Origin: Verrucomicrobia subdivision 3 bacterium UBA7542
GTDB taxonomy: Bacteria; Verrucomicrobiota; Verrucomicrobiia; Limisphaerales; UBA11358
DNA: 5,307 bases
Assembly: GCA_002479245.1 (NCBI GenBank)
Contig: DLMG01000187.1
Coordinates: 1-5,307 of the forward strand
Direction of reading: 5' to 3'
The notes below the pieces were generated by a model, which worked only from the letters and a program-made list of their open reading frames with translations, ran no database searches and had not been told where the DNA came from. The translations under genes and the position numbers were made by a program. Shown piece by piece: positions 1-4,884 of the stretch (the first letter of the stretch is position 1; each line of letters starts with the position of its first letter).

Positions 1-374
1 AACACCTGCGCCAATGGAATTACAGCGATGAAAATTTGCGCGGTGAACAGGACGGCCAGAGGATTCCGGAGTTTGTCAGCCATCCGGCCCAGCGAAGTTC
101 CCAGACCCGTAAGCAGCAGCCAGAGGCCGAGCGTGATGCCCAGCACCATTTCATTGCCCGCAAAGGCACAGAGCAACTCGCGCATCAGCGCCAACTGCGT
201 CATCACCGAGGCCATTCCCAACCCGGCGAGCGCCCAAAGCACCGGCAGCCTGCCGCGTGGTGAAACTTTACACGGCCTGTCGCGTGGTGAAACTTTACGC
301 GGCCTGTCACGTGTTGAAACTTTACGGGGCCTGCCGCTGTCAGCAGGCGGGAGATTCGGGGTGTCAGCGGCCAT
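1..374 (-). CDS. Polytopic membrane protein, N-terminal part of a fused MFS/spermidine synthase-like protein (3' end outside window)
   Basis: The reading frame starts at ATG 374-372 and stays open to the window edge, giving 124 codons plus two bases. An AAGGA Shine-Dalgarno sequence (386-382) lies 7 nt upstream, which supports this start; a second ATG at 381 is in another frame and stops after five codons. Residues 1-42 form a basic, Pro/Arg/Lys-rich cytoplasmic-looking tail built largely from three 9-residue repeats (core RPRKVSPRD). Hydrophobic segments follow at about 44-63, 76-96 and 106-124. The motif TQLALMREL, then FAGNEMVLGI and LGLWLLLTGLG, matches my memory of the first two helices of fused MFS/spermidine-synthase-like proteins. 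In full-length members a soluble aminopropyltransferase-like domain follows, but here it would lie outside the window, so catalytic activity cannot be judged. It begins 12 nt after the Memo-AMMECR1 gene, so the two are almost certainly cotranscribed. Family call moderate; membrane location firm. Confidence 0.68.
   Translation of the reverse strand, partial: MAADTPNLPPADSGRPRKVSTRDRPRKVSPRDRPCKVSPRGRLPVLWALAGLGMASVMTQLALMRELLCAFAGNEMVLGITLGLWLLLTGLGTSLGRMADKLRNPLAVLFTAQIFIAVIPLAQV
254..334. repeat. Three tandem copies of a 27-bp repeat inside the membrane-protein gene
   Basis: Copies lie at 254-280, 281-307 and 308-334, sharing the plus-strand core GTGAAACTTTAC (TTGAAACTTTAC in the third). 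Copies 1 and 2 differ at one base and copy 3 differs from copy 2 at four. The unit is a multiple of three, so on the minus strand it encodes three 9-residue units (RPRKVSTRD, RPRKVSPRD, RPCKVSPRG) without breaking the frame. A degenerate partial unit may precede copy 1 at about 244-253. The near identity suggests recent expansion of a minisatellite in the cytoplasmic tail. Confidence 0.93.
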
Positions 375-381
375 CAAACAT

Positions 382-386
382 TCCTT
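382..386 (-). promoter_or_regulatory. Shine-Dalgarno sequence fixing the start of the membrane protein
   Basis: AAGGA on the minus strand lies 7 nt before ATG 374, between the stop of the upstream gene (389-387) and this start. It rules out the competing ATG at 381, which it nearly abuts. Confidence 0.7.
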
Positions 387-2033
387 TTACTTTTCCGATT
401 CCTTGAACGCTTCGACCCGATAAATGAGGACCGACGTGCCGGGTTTGCGCCAATCCCCGGGCGCGCAGCCCGCCTTTTCGGAAAGGCGATTCAGGAACTC
501 AACCTTGTCCGGCAGTTGCTCCCAGACCTGGGGCAGAAATGTCGCGCCCCGACCGTCAATTTTGAGCACCACGCCATCCTTGTTGGGTTGCAATTTGTCC
601 AGCAAATCTTCCGGCGAAGTGAACGGCAACGGTTTCGGCTCGGTCAACACGCTGATTTCGATTTTGATTTTGCCCGCTTCACCGGGCTGCACCGGCAGGA
701 AGCGCGGGTCGCGGGTGGCCGCGTTCCGCGCGTTGTCCACCACGGCCTGGTAAAGCGGTTCCTGCGGCGAAATGTGGCCGATGCAGCCCCGCAACTCGCC
801 ATTTTCCGTCAACGTCACGAAACAGGCCTTGGTTTCCGATAATTGGGGCGACATGCCCCTGGCGTTGACCGCAAATCCCGACAAGTCCGGATTGGTCACC
901 ACACAGGTCAGGGTTCGGCGGGCCAGGTCCAGCAGTAACTTTCTTTCCGGTGCCGCGTAGTTTTCCTGCGCGGGCGCGTAGAACGCGATCGCCGCGTAAC
1001 CAACAACACCGTGGCTCTTGTCGCCCGAGGTATCGCCGCTGTTGCGATAATCCAGCAACCGCGCCTGCCATCCATTCTGGTGTGCCAGGTGCAGCAGCGC
1101 CAGAATGGGCAGTTTGCCGCAGGCCTCCTGGGACTCCATGGCCTCGATGTCCAGACTGCACATCGCCTTGACGCAACGGGTATCGAGTTCTTTGGCATCG
1201 TCATAGGGATGGTAGTGGCTCAAATCCGAACTCACCACGATCAGGGTTTTGTCGTCGAGTTGTGTCGCCACGGCCTGCGCCACCTGCGCGGGATCCACGT
1301 TGCCGAACACCACCGGCAAAATGGCGAAATTCGTCAAAACCTTTTGCAAAAATGGGACCTCGACTTCAACAGAATGTTCCCAGGTATCCGGCGTGTCTTT
1401 GCCCGGGTCGGGCGCCGGCTTGGATGACTGCGGCCACCACGGTGGACGTTGCACCGGACAGAAAGGCTCGCTGAGGCAGGGACTGATTTTCGCCAGTGCC
1501 CGGGCTTTGGGCGAGATTGGCACCAGCCCGAGCGGCGTGCGATAGGCATCCACCGCCGGGACCGACGCCCCGTCAAAAAGCGCGTAATGGCTCGGCCCCA
1601 GAATGATGACCGTGTCGAACCGGCGTCCAACCAAGTTCTTGAAGGAGTAGGCCGCGACCGGACCGGAAAACTCGTAGCCGGCATGGGGACAAACGATGGC
1701 TTTAAGGTCCCCAACCGGCTCGACGGGCGCGGCGGCGAGCAGGCGGTCAATCATTCGTGACAATTCGGCCGGGTCTTTCGGATAAAACAGCCCCGCCACG
1801 GCCGGCTCCCGTACCAGTTGTTTTGCGACGGCCTTGGGCGTTTCGACCTGCGCCAGGCGTTCACCACCACGGAACGTTTTTTGTTCCACCGGCGCCAACA
1901 GCACTGCCGCCAATGCCGCCGCCGCGATCACGCCCGCCAGGATGAACCATCTTGACCGCTTGACGCGGGACAAGCGCCCCACCGGTTCACCGCTCACCGC
2001 ACCAATGAGAAACAAGTTTAGCATGAAGTTCAT
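387..2033 (-). CDS. amrB-amrA: Membrane-anchored AmmeMemoRadiSam system protein B-A fusion (Memo + AMMECR1)
   Basis: The protein has 548 residues from ATG 2033, chosen because AAAGG (2044-2040) sits 6 nt upstream. The frame is open up to 2177, but that part reads through a REP-like repeat and looks non-coding; ATG 2039 is too close to the ribosome site. Residues 29-49 are one transmembrane helix preceded by VKRSR, so positive-inside predicts the rest is periplasmic. Residues ~76-352 are the Memo domain (class III extradiol dioxygenase fold): CPHAGYEFSG (His117), LGPSHY (His149), EHSVEVEVPFL, and SSDLSHY (Asp270, His273) correspond to metal-site residues known in the family. The cysteine of human MEMO1 (Cys244) is not obvious; NSGDTSGD occupies that area. 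A Pro/Trp-rich stretch of ~30 residues (186-217) precedes EHSVEVE and looks like an insertion. Residues ~365-542 are AMMECR1, with the signature LRGCIG (414-419). The biochemical role is unknown. Many genomes carry the two domains as separate genes beside a radical SAM gene, which is not in view. Confidence 0.93.
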   Translation of the reverse strand: MNFMLNLFLIGAVSGEPVGRLSRVKRSRWFILAGVIAAAALAAVLLAPVEQKTFRGGERLAQVETPKAVAKQLVREPAVAGLFYPKDPAELSRMIDRLLAAAPVEPVGDLKAIVCPHAGYEFSGPVAAYSFKNLVGRRFDTVIILGPSHYALFDGASVPAVDAYRTPLGLVPISPKARALAKISPCLSEPFCPVQRPPWWPQSSKPAPDPGKDTPDTWEHSVEVEVPFLQKVLTNFAILPVVFGNVDPAQVAQAVATQLDDKTLIVVSSDLSHYHPYDDAKELDTRCVKAMCSLDIEAMESQEACGKLPILALLHLAHQNGWQARLLDYRNSGDTSGDKSHGVVGYAAIAFYAPAQENYAAPERKLLLDLARRTLTCVVTNPDLSGFAVNARGMSPQLSETKACFVTLTENGELRGCIGHISPQEPLYQAVVDNARNAATRDPRFLPVQPGEAGKIKIEISVLTEPKPLPFTSPEDLLDKLQPNKDGVVLKIDGRGATFLPQVWEQLPDKVEFLNRLSEKAGCAPGDWRKPGTSVLIYRVEAFKESEK

Positions 2034-2039
2034 AAACAT

Positions 2040-2044
2040 CCTTT
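2040..2044 (-). promoter_or_regulatory. Shine-Dalgarno sequence deciding the Memo-AMMECR1 start
   Basis: AAAGG on the minus strand directly abuts ATG 2039 (too close to work) and lies 6 nt from ATG 2033. It therefore favours a start at 2033, shortening the longest open frame by 48 residues. Confidence 0.6.
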
Positions 2045-2101
2045 GATTTGAACCAAGACATTCTCCGGGATAGAAACCTCTGTTGCAAACGCCAAACCAC
2101 C

Positions 2102-2134
2102 CCTGCCGGTAGGAACGCCGGTTTCCAGCCGGCT
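2102..2134. repeat. REP-like CCGG-rich repeat element
   Basis: Three self-complementary CCGG cores occur at 2106-2109, 2118-2121 and 2129-2132, spaced 12 and 11 bp, in units like GCCGGTAGGAAC, GCCGGTTTCCA and GCCGGCTTTC. On the minus strand it contains GCCGGCTGGAAACCGGCG, and the other frame reads GWKPAFLPAG. Similar GWKPA-type intergenic repeats are, from memory, frequent in Verrucomicrobiota genomes. Only one copy is in the window, so dispersal cannot be shown here. Confidence 0.5.
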
Positions 2135-2309
2135 TTCGGACCAGCTCGCGCCAACCCGCCAGCACCAACCCACTCATGCCCCCCTTTTATCAAATCGCGG
2201 CAAACCGTTCAACCACTCAAGGGAAATCCCTGTCGGAAGAACCATTTCACGGAACGCCGTTGCGGGATTTGTTCCTACTGCTCCGTGAAAAGTATGAAAG
2301 TGTGGGACT

Positions 2310-2331
2310 GACCCGTTTCCGACCCGTTTCC
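2310..2331. repeat. Perfect 11-bp tandem duplication (GACCCGTTTCC x2)
   Basis: GACCCGTTTCC at 2310-2320 is followed immediately by an identical copy at 2321-2331. The first copy overlaps GGGACTGACCC (2304-2314), whose GGG and CCC ends can pair. The motif resembles non-coding repeat tracts near IS200-like elements, but no transposase is present and this link is only a recollection. Confidence 0.8.
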
Positions 2332-2350
2332 GAATGATTCTCGAAGCCGA

Positions 2351-2369
2351 CTGACGCAAAACTCGTCAG
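2351..2369 (-). terminator. Small stem-loop downstream of the nuclease-like gene
   Basis: CTGACG (2351-2356) pairs perfectly with CGTCAG (2364-2369) across a 7-nt loop, 49 nt after the nuclease-like stop codon. There is no U-tract on the minus strand, so it is at best a weak or processing-type 3' hairpin. Confidence 0.25.
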
Positions 2370-2418
2370 GCTGCCCTCAGGCCGAAAAACCGTCGCGACT
2401 ACGCGCCTTCGCTCTCCA

Positions 2419-2871
2419 TCAGAAACAAATGCTCCAAGTCGGGTAGATTCCCCTCGCTTTGGCGAAAATCCCCACCAGGTCGAGTTCGAGAAAGTCGCCC
2501 GTGGTTGTGTTCACAAACACGAACTTGAAATTCTTTTTCAGGCTCTGTGCAACCAGCACCTCGGCGGCAGTCAGGGCAAAAAAATACTTTGAGAAATCCG
2601 GCTTCAACTTCTTCCGCGTGGACTTGATCTCGAAGATCGTAATCTTGTTAAGGTGCTGTTCCACTTCGGTAAGGTCGTCAAGGTTCACTTTGCCGGAAGT
2701 GCGGACGATGTCAAAAGCCTTCCCGTACACAACCATGCCTCGCTTGGCAAACGCCACGGCAAGATTCTGTTTCTGCCGCGCGGTAGGGATCCAGAATCCA
2801 GTATTCTTGGCTACCAAGATGGCCGCTGCCCTGCGGGCCGTGGACTGGCCAGATATGAATTCGTCAGCCAT
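2419..2871 (-). CDS. Hypothetical protein with PD-(D/E)XK nuclease-like core
   Basis: A 150-residue soluble protein that I cannot assign to a named family. Residues 77-85, ITIFEIKST, have the shape of a PD-(D/E)XK core: a beta strand ending in Glu81-x-Lys83, with Asp54 (GKAFDIV) or Asp65/66 as the preceding acidic ligand. After it come a helix (YFFALTAAEVLVAQSL, 96-111) and a second strand, KFVFVNT (116-122), consistent with the alpha-beta core of restriction-endonuclease-like folds. The C-terminus ends IYPTWSICF. The N-terminal half (GFWIPTARQKQNLAVAFAK) has no motif I recognise. ATG 2871 directly follows the TAA of the XRE gene, and a Shine-Dalgarno AGGGAG (2885-2880) lies in the end of that gene, so the pair is translationally linked. 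The nuclease call is inference from motif shape; a plain DNA-binding or structural role is possible. No methylase is nearby, which argues against a classical restriction-modification pair. Confidence 0.72.
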   Translation of the reverse strand: MADEFISGQSTARRAAAILVAKNTGFWIPTARQKQNLAVAFAKRGMVVYGKAFDIVRTSGKVNLDDLTEVEQHLNKITIFEIKSTRKKLKPDFSKYFFALTAAEVLVAQSLKKNFKFVFVNTTTGDFLELDLVGIFAKARGIYPTWSICF

Positions 2872-3159
2872 TTAGGAGTCTCCCTGTTTGCTGTCCCTAC
2901 GGTCAGGCACACCGCCCCTCGACGCGCGCTTGGAAAACAATTTCGCAAAGGCGGCAAGGTCAACCCCAATGGCCCCGCAAAACGCCGCAGTCTCCACGAA
3001 GTCGATCCTTCTCTCACCAGTCTCCACCTTGCTGACATAACTCTGCGGCAGGCGCAGCCTCTCCGCCACGTCAGCCTGCGTGAGCCCCTTACTCACACGC
3101 AGTTCTTTCAGCAGCGCGCAGAACTCGTCGTTTGACTTAGTGAAAGCACTCTTCGACAC
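2872..3159 (-). CDS. XRE-family helix-turn-helix transcriptional regulator
   Basis: A 95-residue protein with a Cro/C1-type HTH at residues ~14-71: LKELRVSKGLTQADVAERL (helices 1-2), then PQSYVSKVETGER (recognition helix and following turn). The C-terminal tail (72-95) is charged (KRASRGGVPDRRDSKQ) and probably disordered. It starts at GTG 3159: an in-frame TAA lies four codons upstream and no other start codon is available, although no clear Shine-Dalgarno precedes it. Its TAA stop (2874-2872) abuts the ATG of the nuclease-like gene, so it is the first gene of a two-gene operon. By analogy with XRE regulators in restriction and toxin-antitoxin loci, it probably represses or times expression of its partner. 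HTH assignment firm; role inferred. Confidence 0.9.
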   Translation of the reverse strand: MSKSAFTKSNDEFCALLKELRVSKGLTQADVAERLRLPQSYVSKVETGERRIDFVETAAFCGAIGVDLAAFAKLFSKRASRGGVPDRRDSKQGDS

Positions 3160-3307
3160 GGGCGCAGTTTAGCCGCCATGCCCCAAAAAACCCAAATTGG
3201 GATATTTCAGTTCAGGAGGACAGCGGGAAAAGCTGCCAACGGAAGCCAGGGAGCCGCCGGCAAGGTGTGCCCACAGTGGCCCTCAGCACCACCCGCACCG
3301 GTCACGC
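3160..3307 (-). promoter_or_regulatory. Probable promoter/operator region of the XRE-nuclease cassette
   Basis: These 148 bp between the DUF5983-like stop and the XRE start contain no gene. CCCAAATTGGG (3191-3201) is an odd-length palindrome with 5-bp arms, about 32 bp upstream of the XRE start, a reasonable place for an operator. On the minus strand it is followed by a T6 run (3190-3185), so it could instead be a weak terminator for the upstream cassette. No convincing -35/-10 pair was found. Confidence 0.3.
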
Positions 3308-3640
3308 TCACCACTCGAATTCCGCTAAACCCTCAACCTCGCCACCACCGGCATCAAAACGCACGTAAGGAACCCGTCGCTGATAAAGCGCTCGGAAGAT
3401 ACGGACGAACGCGCTGGAGAACCCGAACTCCCTCAGGTCGGCTATCTGCCTCCTGTGAAGGCGACTGTCCAGCAAGACGGCAAACACATCGCCCGGTGAT
3501 CCGCTCTGTGCGTCCTCCGGATCGACACAAGCAACGTGGCCGGGAGCATCTTGCCGTCCAATCAACCTCCCGTCTTCCTTGGTTATGTGCTTCATTGACA
3601 CGTCAGCGATTTCATAAAGATCAAACTCTGGCCTTTTCAT
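3308..3640 (-). CDS. DUF5983-like hypothetical protein
   Basis: A 110-residue soluble protein. Its landmarks match my memory of DUF5983 proteins: DVSMKHITKED near the N-terminus (13-23), DVFAVLLDS strand (51-59), LREFGFSSAFVRIFRAL helix (69-85), YVRFDAGG (92-99), and the terminal LAEFEW (105-110), where family members usually end in a short hydrophobic/Trp motif. The family's function is unknown; members often occur on plasmids, phages and accessory islands. The start at ATG 3640 has only a weak upstream AGAAG. The gene begins 16 bp after the stop of the HTH gene, so both are likely one transcript. Family assignment is from memory and moderate. Confidence 0.7.
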   Translation of the reverse strand: MKRPEFDLYEIADVSMKHITKEDGRLIGRQDAPGHVACVDPEDAQSGSPGDVFAVLLDSRLHRRQIADLREFGFSSAFVRIFRALYQRRVPYVRFDAGGGEVEGLAEFEW

Positions 3641-3656
3641 AGCTTCTAACCATCGT

Positions 3657-4088
3657 TCAAAAGTTCACCGGACAGACAATCAGACAACAGCGAGCGGGGG
3701 GCACAGAACCATGCCTCAACTTCAGAACTCGACTTCCACACCTCCATAGCGGCCTTCCACCCTTTGGTCCGCTTCGGCGCCCATGCCGTTTGAACCGCTC
3801 TACATCGCAATCCTGTAGCAGGTGATCCCGCCCGTGCTTCACCGCTACCAAACGATTCTGTTTTATCAACTGCCGAACTCTTACTGGTGTTACACCCAGG
3901 ATCCTAGCAGCATCTTTTGTCGTGACCAAGCTCATCTCACCGAATGTTCTAAGCCTCAGAACGAAATCAATCAACTGCATTCGTTTCATCGTGCGAAACT
4001 GGCGCAGGGCAGCCAGGGATCGATTCGGGTCAGTAAAAAATGCGTCCAGTGATTTTTCCAACGCTGCAACAGCGTCCCAAAATGACAA
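3657..4088 (-). CDS. Excisionase/MerR-type helix-turn-helix protein, possibly frameshifted at its C-terminus
   Basis: A 143-residue frame. Residues 54-99 form a winged-HTH of the excisionase (HTH_17) type: LVTTKDAARILGVTPVRVRQ, then LIKQNRLVAVKHGRDHLL and DVERF. Residues 1-50 are a helical N-terminal part of unknown function. TTG 4088 is taken as start because the frame upstream has no ATG or GTG before an in-frame TGA; no good ribosome site is visible, and Met34, Met37 or Met52 remain alternatives. The C-terminus after KGGRP (residue 113) becomes Cys/Arg-rich and unlike protein (WRCGSRVLK...). An overlapping frame from about 3775 reads KGWKAAMEVWKSSSEVEAW and ends in CLSGELLNDG with TAG at 3648-3646, just before the next ATG, suggesting a frameshift between ~3750 and 3790. 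Role: DNA binding, target unknown. Confidence 0.7.
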   Translation of the reverse strand: MSFWDAVAALEKSLDAFFTDPNRSLAALRQFRTMKRMQLIDFVLRLRTFGEMSLVTTKDAARILGVTPVRVRQLIKQNRLVAVKHGRDHLLQDCDVERFKRHGRRSGPKGGRPLWRCGSRVLKLRHGSVPPARCCLIVCPVNF

Positions 4089-4179
4089 GCCCCAGCCGGG
4101 TAGGTTGATCCGCCGGTCGGGACTGGAATAATGAAGCTGCGGTAGGTTACTGGCAGGATAACTGTAAATTCATTTGACC

Positions 4180-4194
4180 GGCGGCGATGCCGCC
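4180..4194 (-). terminator. Strong stem-loop after the PII gene
   Basis: GGCGGC (4180-4185) and GCCGCC (4189-4194) form a perfect 6-bp GC-only stem with a 3-nt loop, starting 17 nt after the PII stop codon on the minus strand. No U-tract follows (GGTCAAATG), so it may act as an RNA-stabilising or weak terminating hairpin rather than a canonical intrinsic terminator. Confidence 0.4.
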
Positions 4195-4211
4195 ATATGT
4201 GTTTCTCGCAT

Positions 4212-4529
4212 TCATGTCGCCAACGCGCATCCGGCTTCTTTGACATCCGAGATTAAAACCTTCTCATCTCCCATTTTGCCCGTCCTCGCCGACCTGATGA
4301 TGGCGTTCACCGCTCGTTCGGCGTTTTGGTCTCCGACCACCAGATCAATTTTTAGCTTCGGCAAAAAATCCAACGTGTATTCGCCGCTGCGGTAGGTTTC
4401 CGTATGCCGGTTCTGCCGGCCAAATCCCTTCACTTCACAAACGGTCATCCCATCAATGCCGATCTCGCCCAAGGCGTCCTGGACTTCCTCCAATTTGGAA
4501 AGCTGAATAATTGCTTCAATTTTTTTCAT
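4212..4529 (-). CDS. glnB: PII family nitrogen regulatory protein, divergent GlnB/GlnK with altered C-terminus
   Basis: A 105-residue protein collinear with E. coli GlnB (112 residues). MKKIEAII, KLEEV, MTVCEVKGFGRQ, HTETYR, DFLPKLKIDLVV, IIRSARTGKMGDEKV and SDV all align without gaps. Known functional residues kept: Gln39, Lys58, Lys90 and the T-loop Tyr51 (SGEY51), the uridylylation site in proteobacteria. Differences: YRGAEY is YRSGEY, Lys40 is Asn, the K9-P10-F11 segment is Q-L-S, and the C-terminus is GCALAT instead of IRIRTGE..., so Arg101 and Arg103, which contact ATP phosphates in GlnB, are absent (Cys and Leu). PII trimers sense ATP/ADP and 2-oxoglutarate and control ammonium transport and glutamine synthesis; nucleotide binding here may be altered. 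The start ATG 4529 has GGA 6 nt upstream. A sigma-54-type promoter lies ~65 bp upstream. No amtB or glnA is adjacent. glnB versus glnK cannot be decided. Confidence 0.92.
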   Translation of the reverse strand: MKKIEAIIQLSKLEEVQDALGEIGIDGMTVCEVKGFGRQNRHTETYRSGEYTLDFLPKLKIDLVVGDQNAERAVNAIIRSARTGKMGDEKVLISDVKEAGCALAT

Positions 4530-4884
4530 ACTTTTTCCAGAGTGTCATTCCATCCTTTAACTGCACTTGCGTTTGGCTGTACCACACCCGTTTAGCAACG
4601 GCGATGCCAGCCGGGGCAATCACCGGGCAAATACCGGCAATGCGCCCAATTTATAAAGGTTTTTTTGAGGTATTAATAATTTGGTGTCGTTCAAGAATCC
4701 CCGTCTTCCCTGTTTCCTTTTGACCAGCCGATGAGATTTTCGCCAGCACACCGGCAAACTTTTGACCGGGTTGTTTTTGTGCTGTTGATTGTTGTGGCCG
4801 TCACGGCGTCATTAAAAGCATTGGCGTTTCGCCGCGTTGAAATCGCCCGCCCGCTTCGCAAAACTTGCGGCTCGACCACTGCGC
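4530..4884. other. Intergenic region between the Sel1-repeat gene and the PII gene
   Basis: About 355 bp without a well-supported gene. Besides the sigma-54-type promoter (4594-4609), it holds an AT-rich stretch (4649-4682, with TTTATAAA and TATTAATAATTT) and a small CGCAA-AAC-TTGCG palindrome (4857-4869) just after the Sel1 stop. A plus-strand frame at 4731-4958 has one hydrophobic stretch (VVFVLLIVVAVTASLKALAF) but no ribosome site, and it overlaps the Sel1 gene tail; I do not call it. Confidence 0.6.
4594..4609 (-). promoter_or_regulatory. Sigma-54-type -24/-12 promoter of the PII gene
   Basis: On the minus strand TGGCAT-CGCCG-TTGCT matches the sigma-54 consensus TGGCAC-N5-TTGCW at 10 of 11 positions, with the invariant GG and GC exactly 10 nt apart. 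Transcription would begin near 4583, leaving a ~54-nt leader before the PII ATG. glnK genes in many bacteria are sigma-54/NtrC controlled, so the context agrees. I saw no clear NtrC palindrome upstream, but an AT-rich tract (4649-4682), 40-75 bp upstream, could be a DNA-bending site. Confidence 0.6.

Larger units (their letters stand above)
2045..2418. other. Intergenic region between the Memo-AMMECR1 operon and the nuclease-like gene
   Basis: About 374 bp with no convincing gene. The minus-strand frame extending from the Memo gene up to 2177 encodes low-complexity, repeat-derived sequence (KPAGNRRSYRQG) and is judged non-coding. The region holds a CCGG-rich REP-like element (2102-2134), a GGGAAATCCC near-palindrome (2221-2230), a GACCCGTTTCC tandem duplication (2310-2331) and a hairpin (2351-2369). 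The promoter of the Memo operon must lie here or further upstream. A weak minus-strand candidate is TTGAAC followed 16 nt later by ATAAAA, around 2187-2214, but it is too poor to call. Confidence 0.6.

Noticed and set aside
254..334. CRISPR-like array in the 27-bp repeats
   Set aside because: The units are directly contiguous with no spacers, and they lie in frame inside a gene.
28..423. Plus-strand frame of 131 codons with a repeated SRGETLRGL sequence
   Set aside because: It is antisense to the membrane-protein gene; the repeat is the opposite strand of the 27-bp array and there is no ribosome site.
2034..2177. N-terminal extension of the Memo-AMMECR1 frame to ATG 2177
   Set aside because: The extra 48 residues are read through the CCGG repeat element, and the Shine-Dalgarno sequence points to ATG 2033.
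2419..3159. Classical type II restriction-modification locus with C protein
   Set aside because: No DNA methyltransferase motif was seen in any of the supported genes in the window.
3178..3642. Plus-strand 154-codon frame
   Set aside because: Low-complexity Arg/Pro/His-rich sequence antisense to the DUF5983-like gene, with no domain or ribosome site.
3986..4246. Minus-strand 86-codon frame overlapping the PII end and the HTH gene
   Set aside because: It overlaps two supported genes in another frame and has no recognisable motif.
4136..4398. 13-bp direct repeat GCTGCGGTAGGTT at 4136-4148 and 4386-4398 around the PII 3' part
   Set aside because: The second copy is within the PII coding sequence, and a match of this length is expected by chance in a window of this size; no duplication or insertion structure accompanies it.
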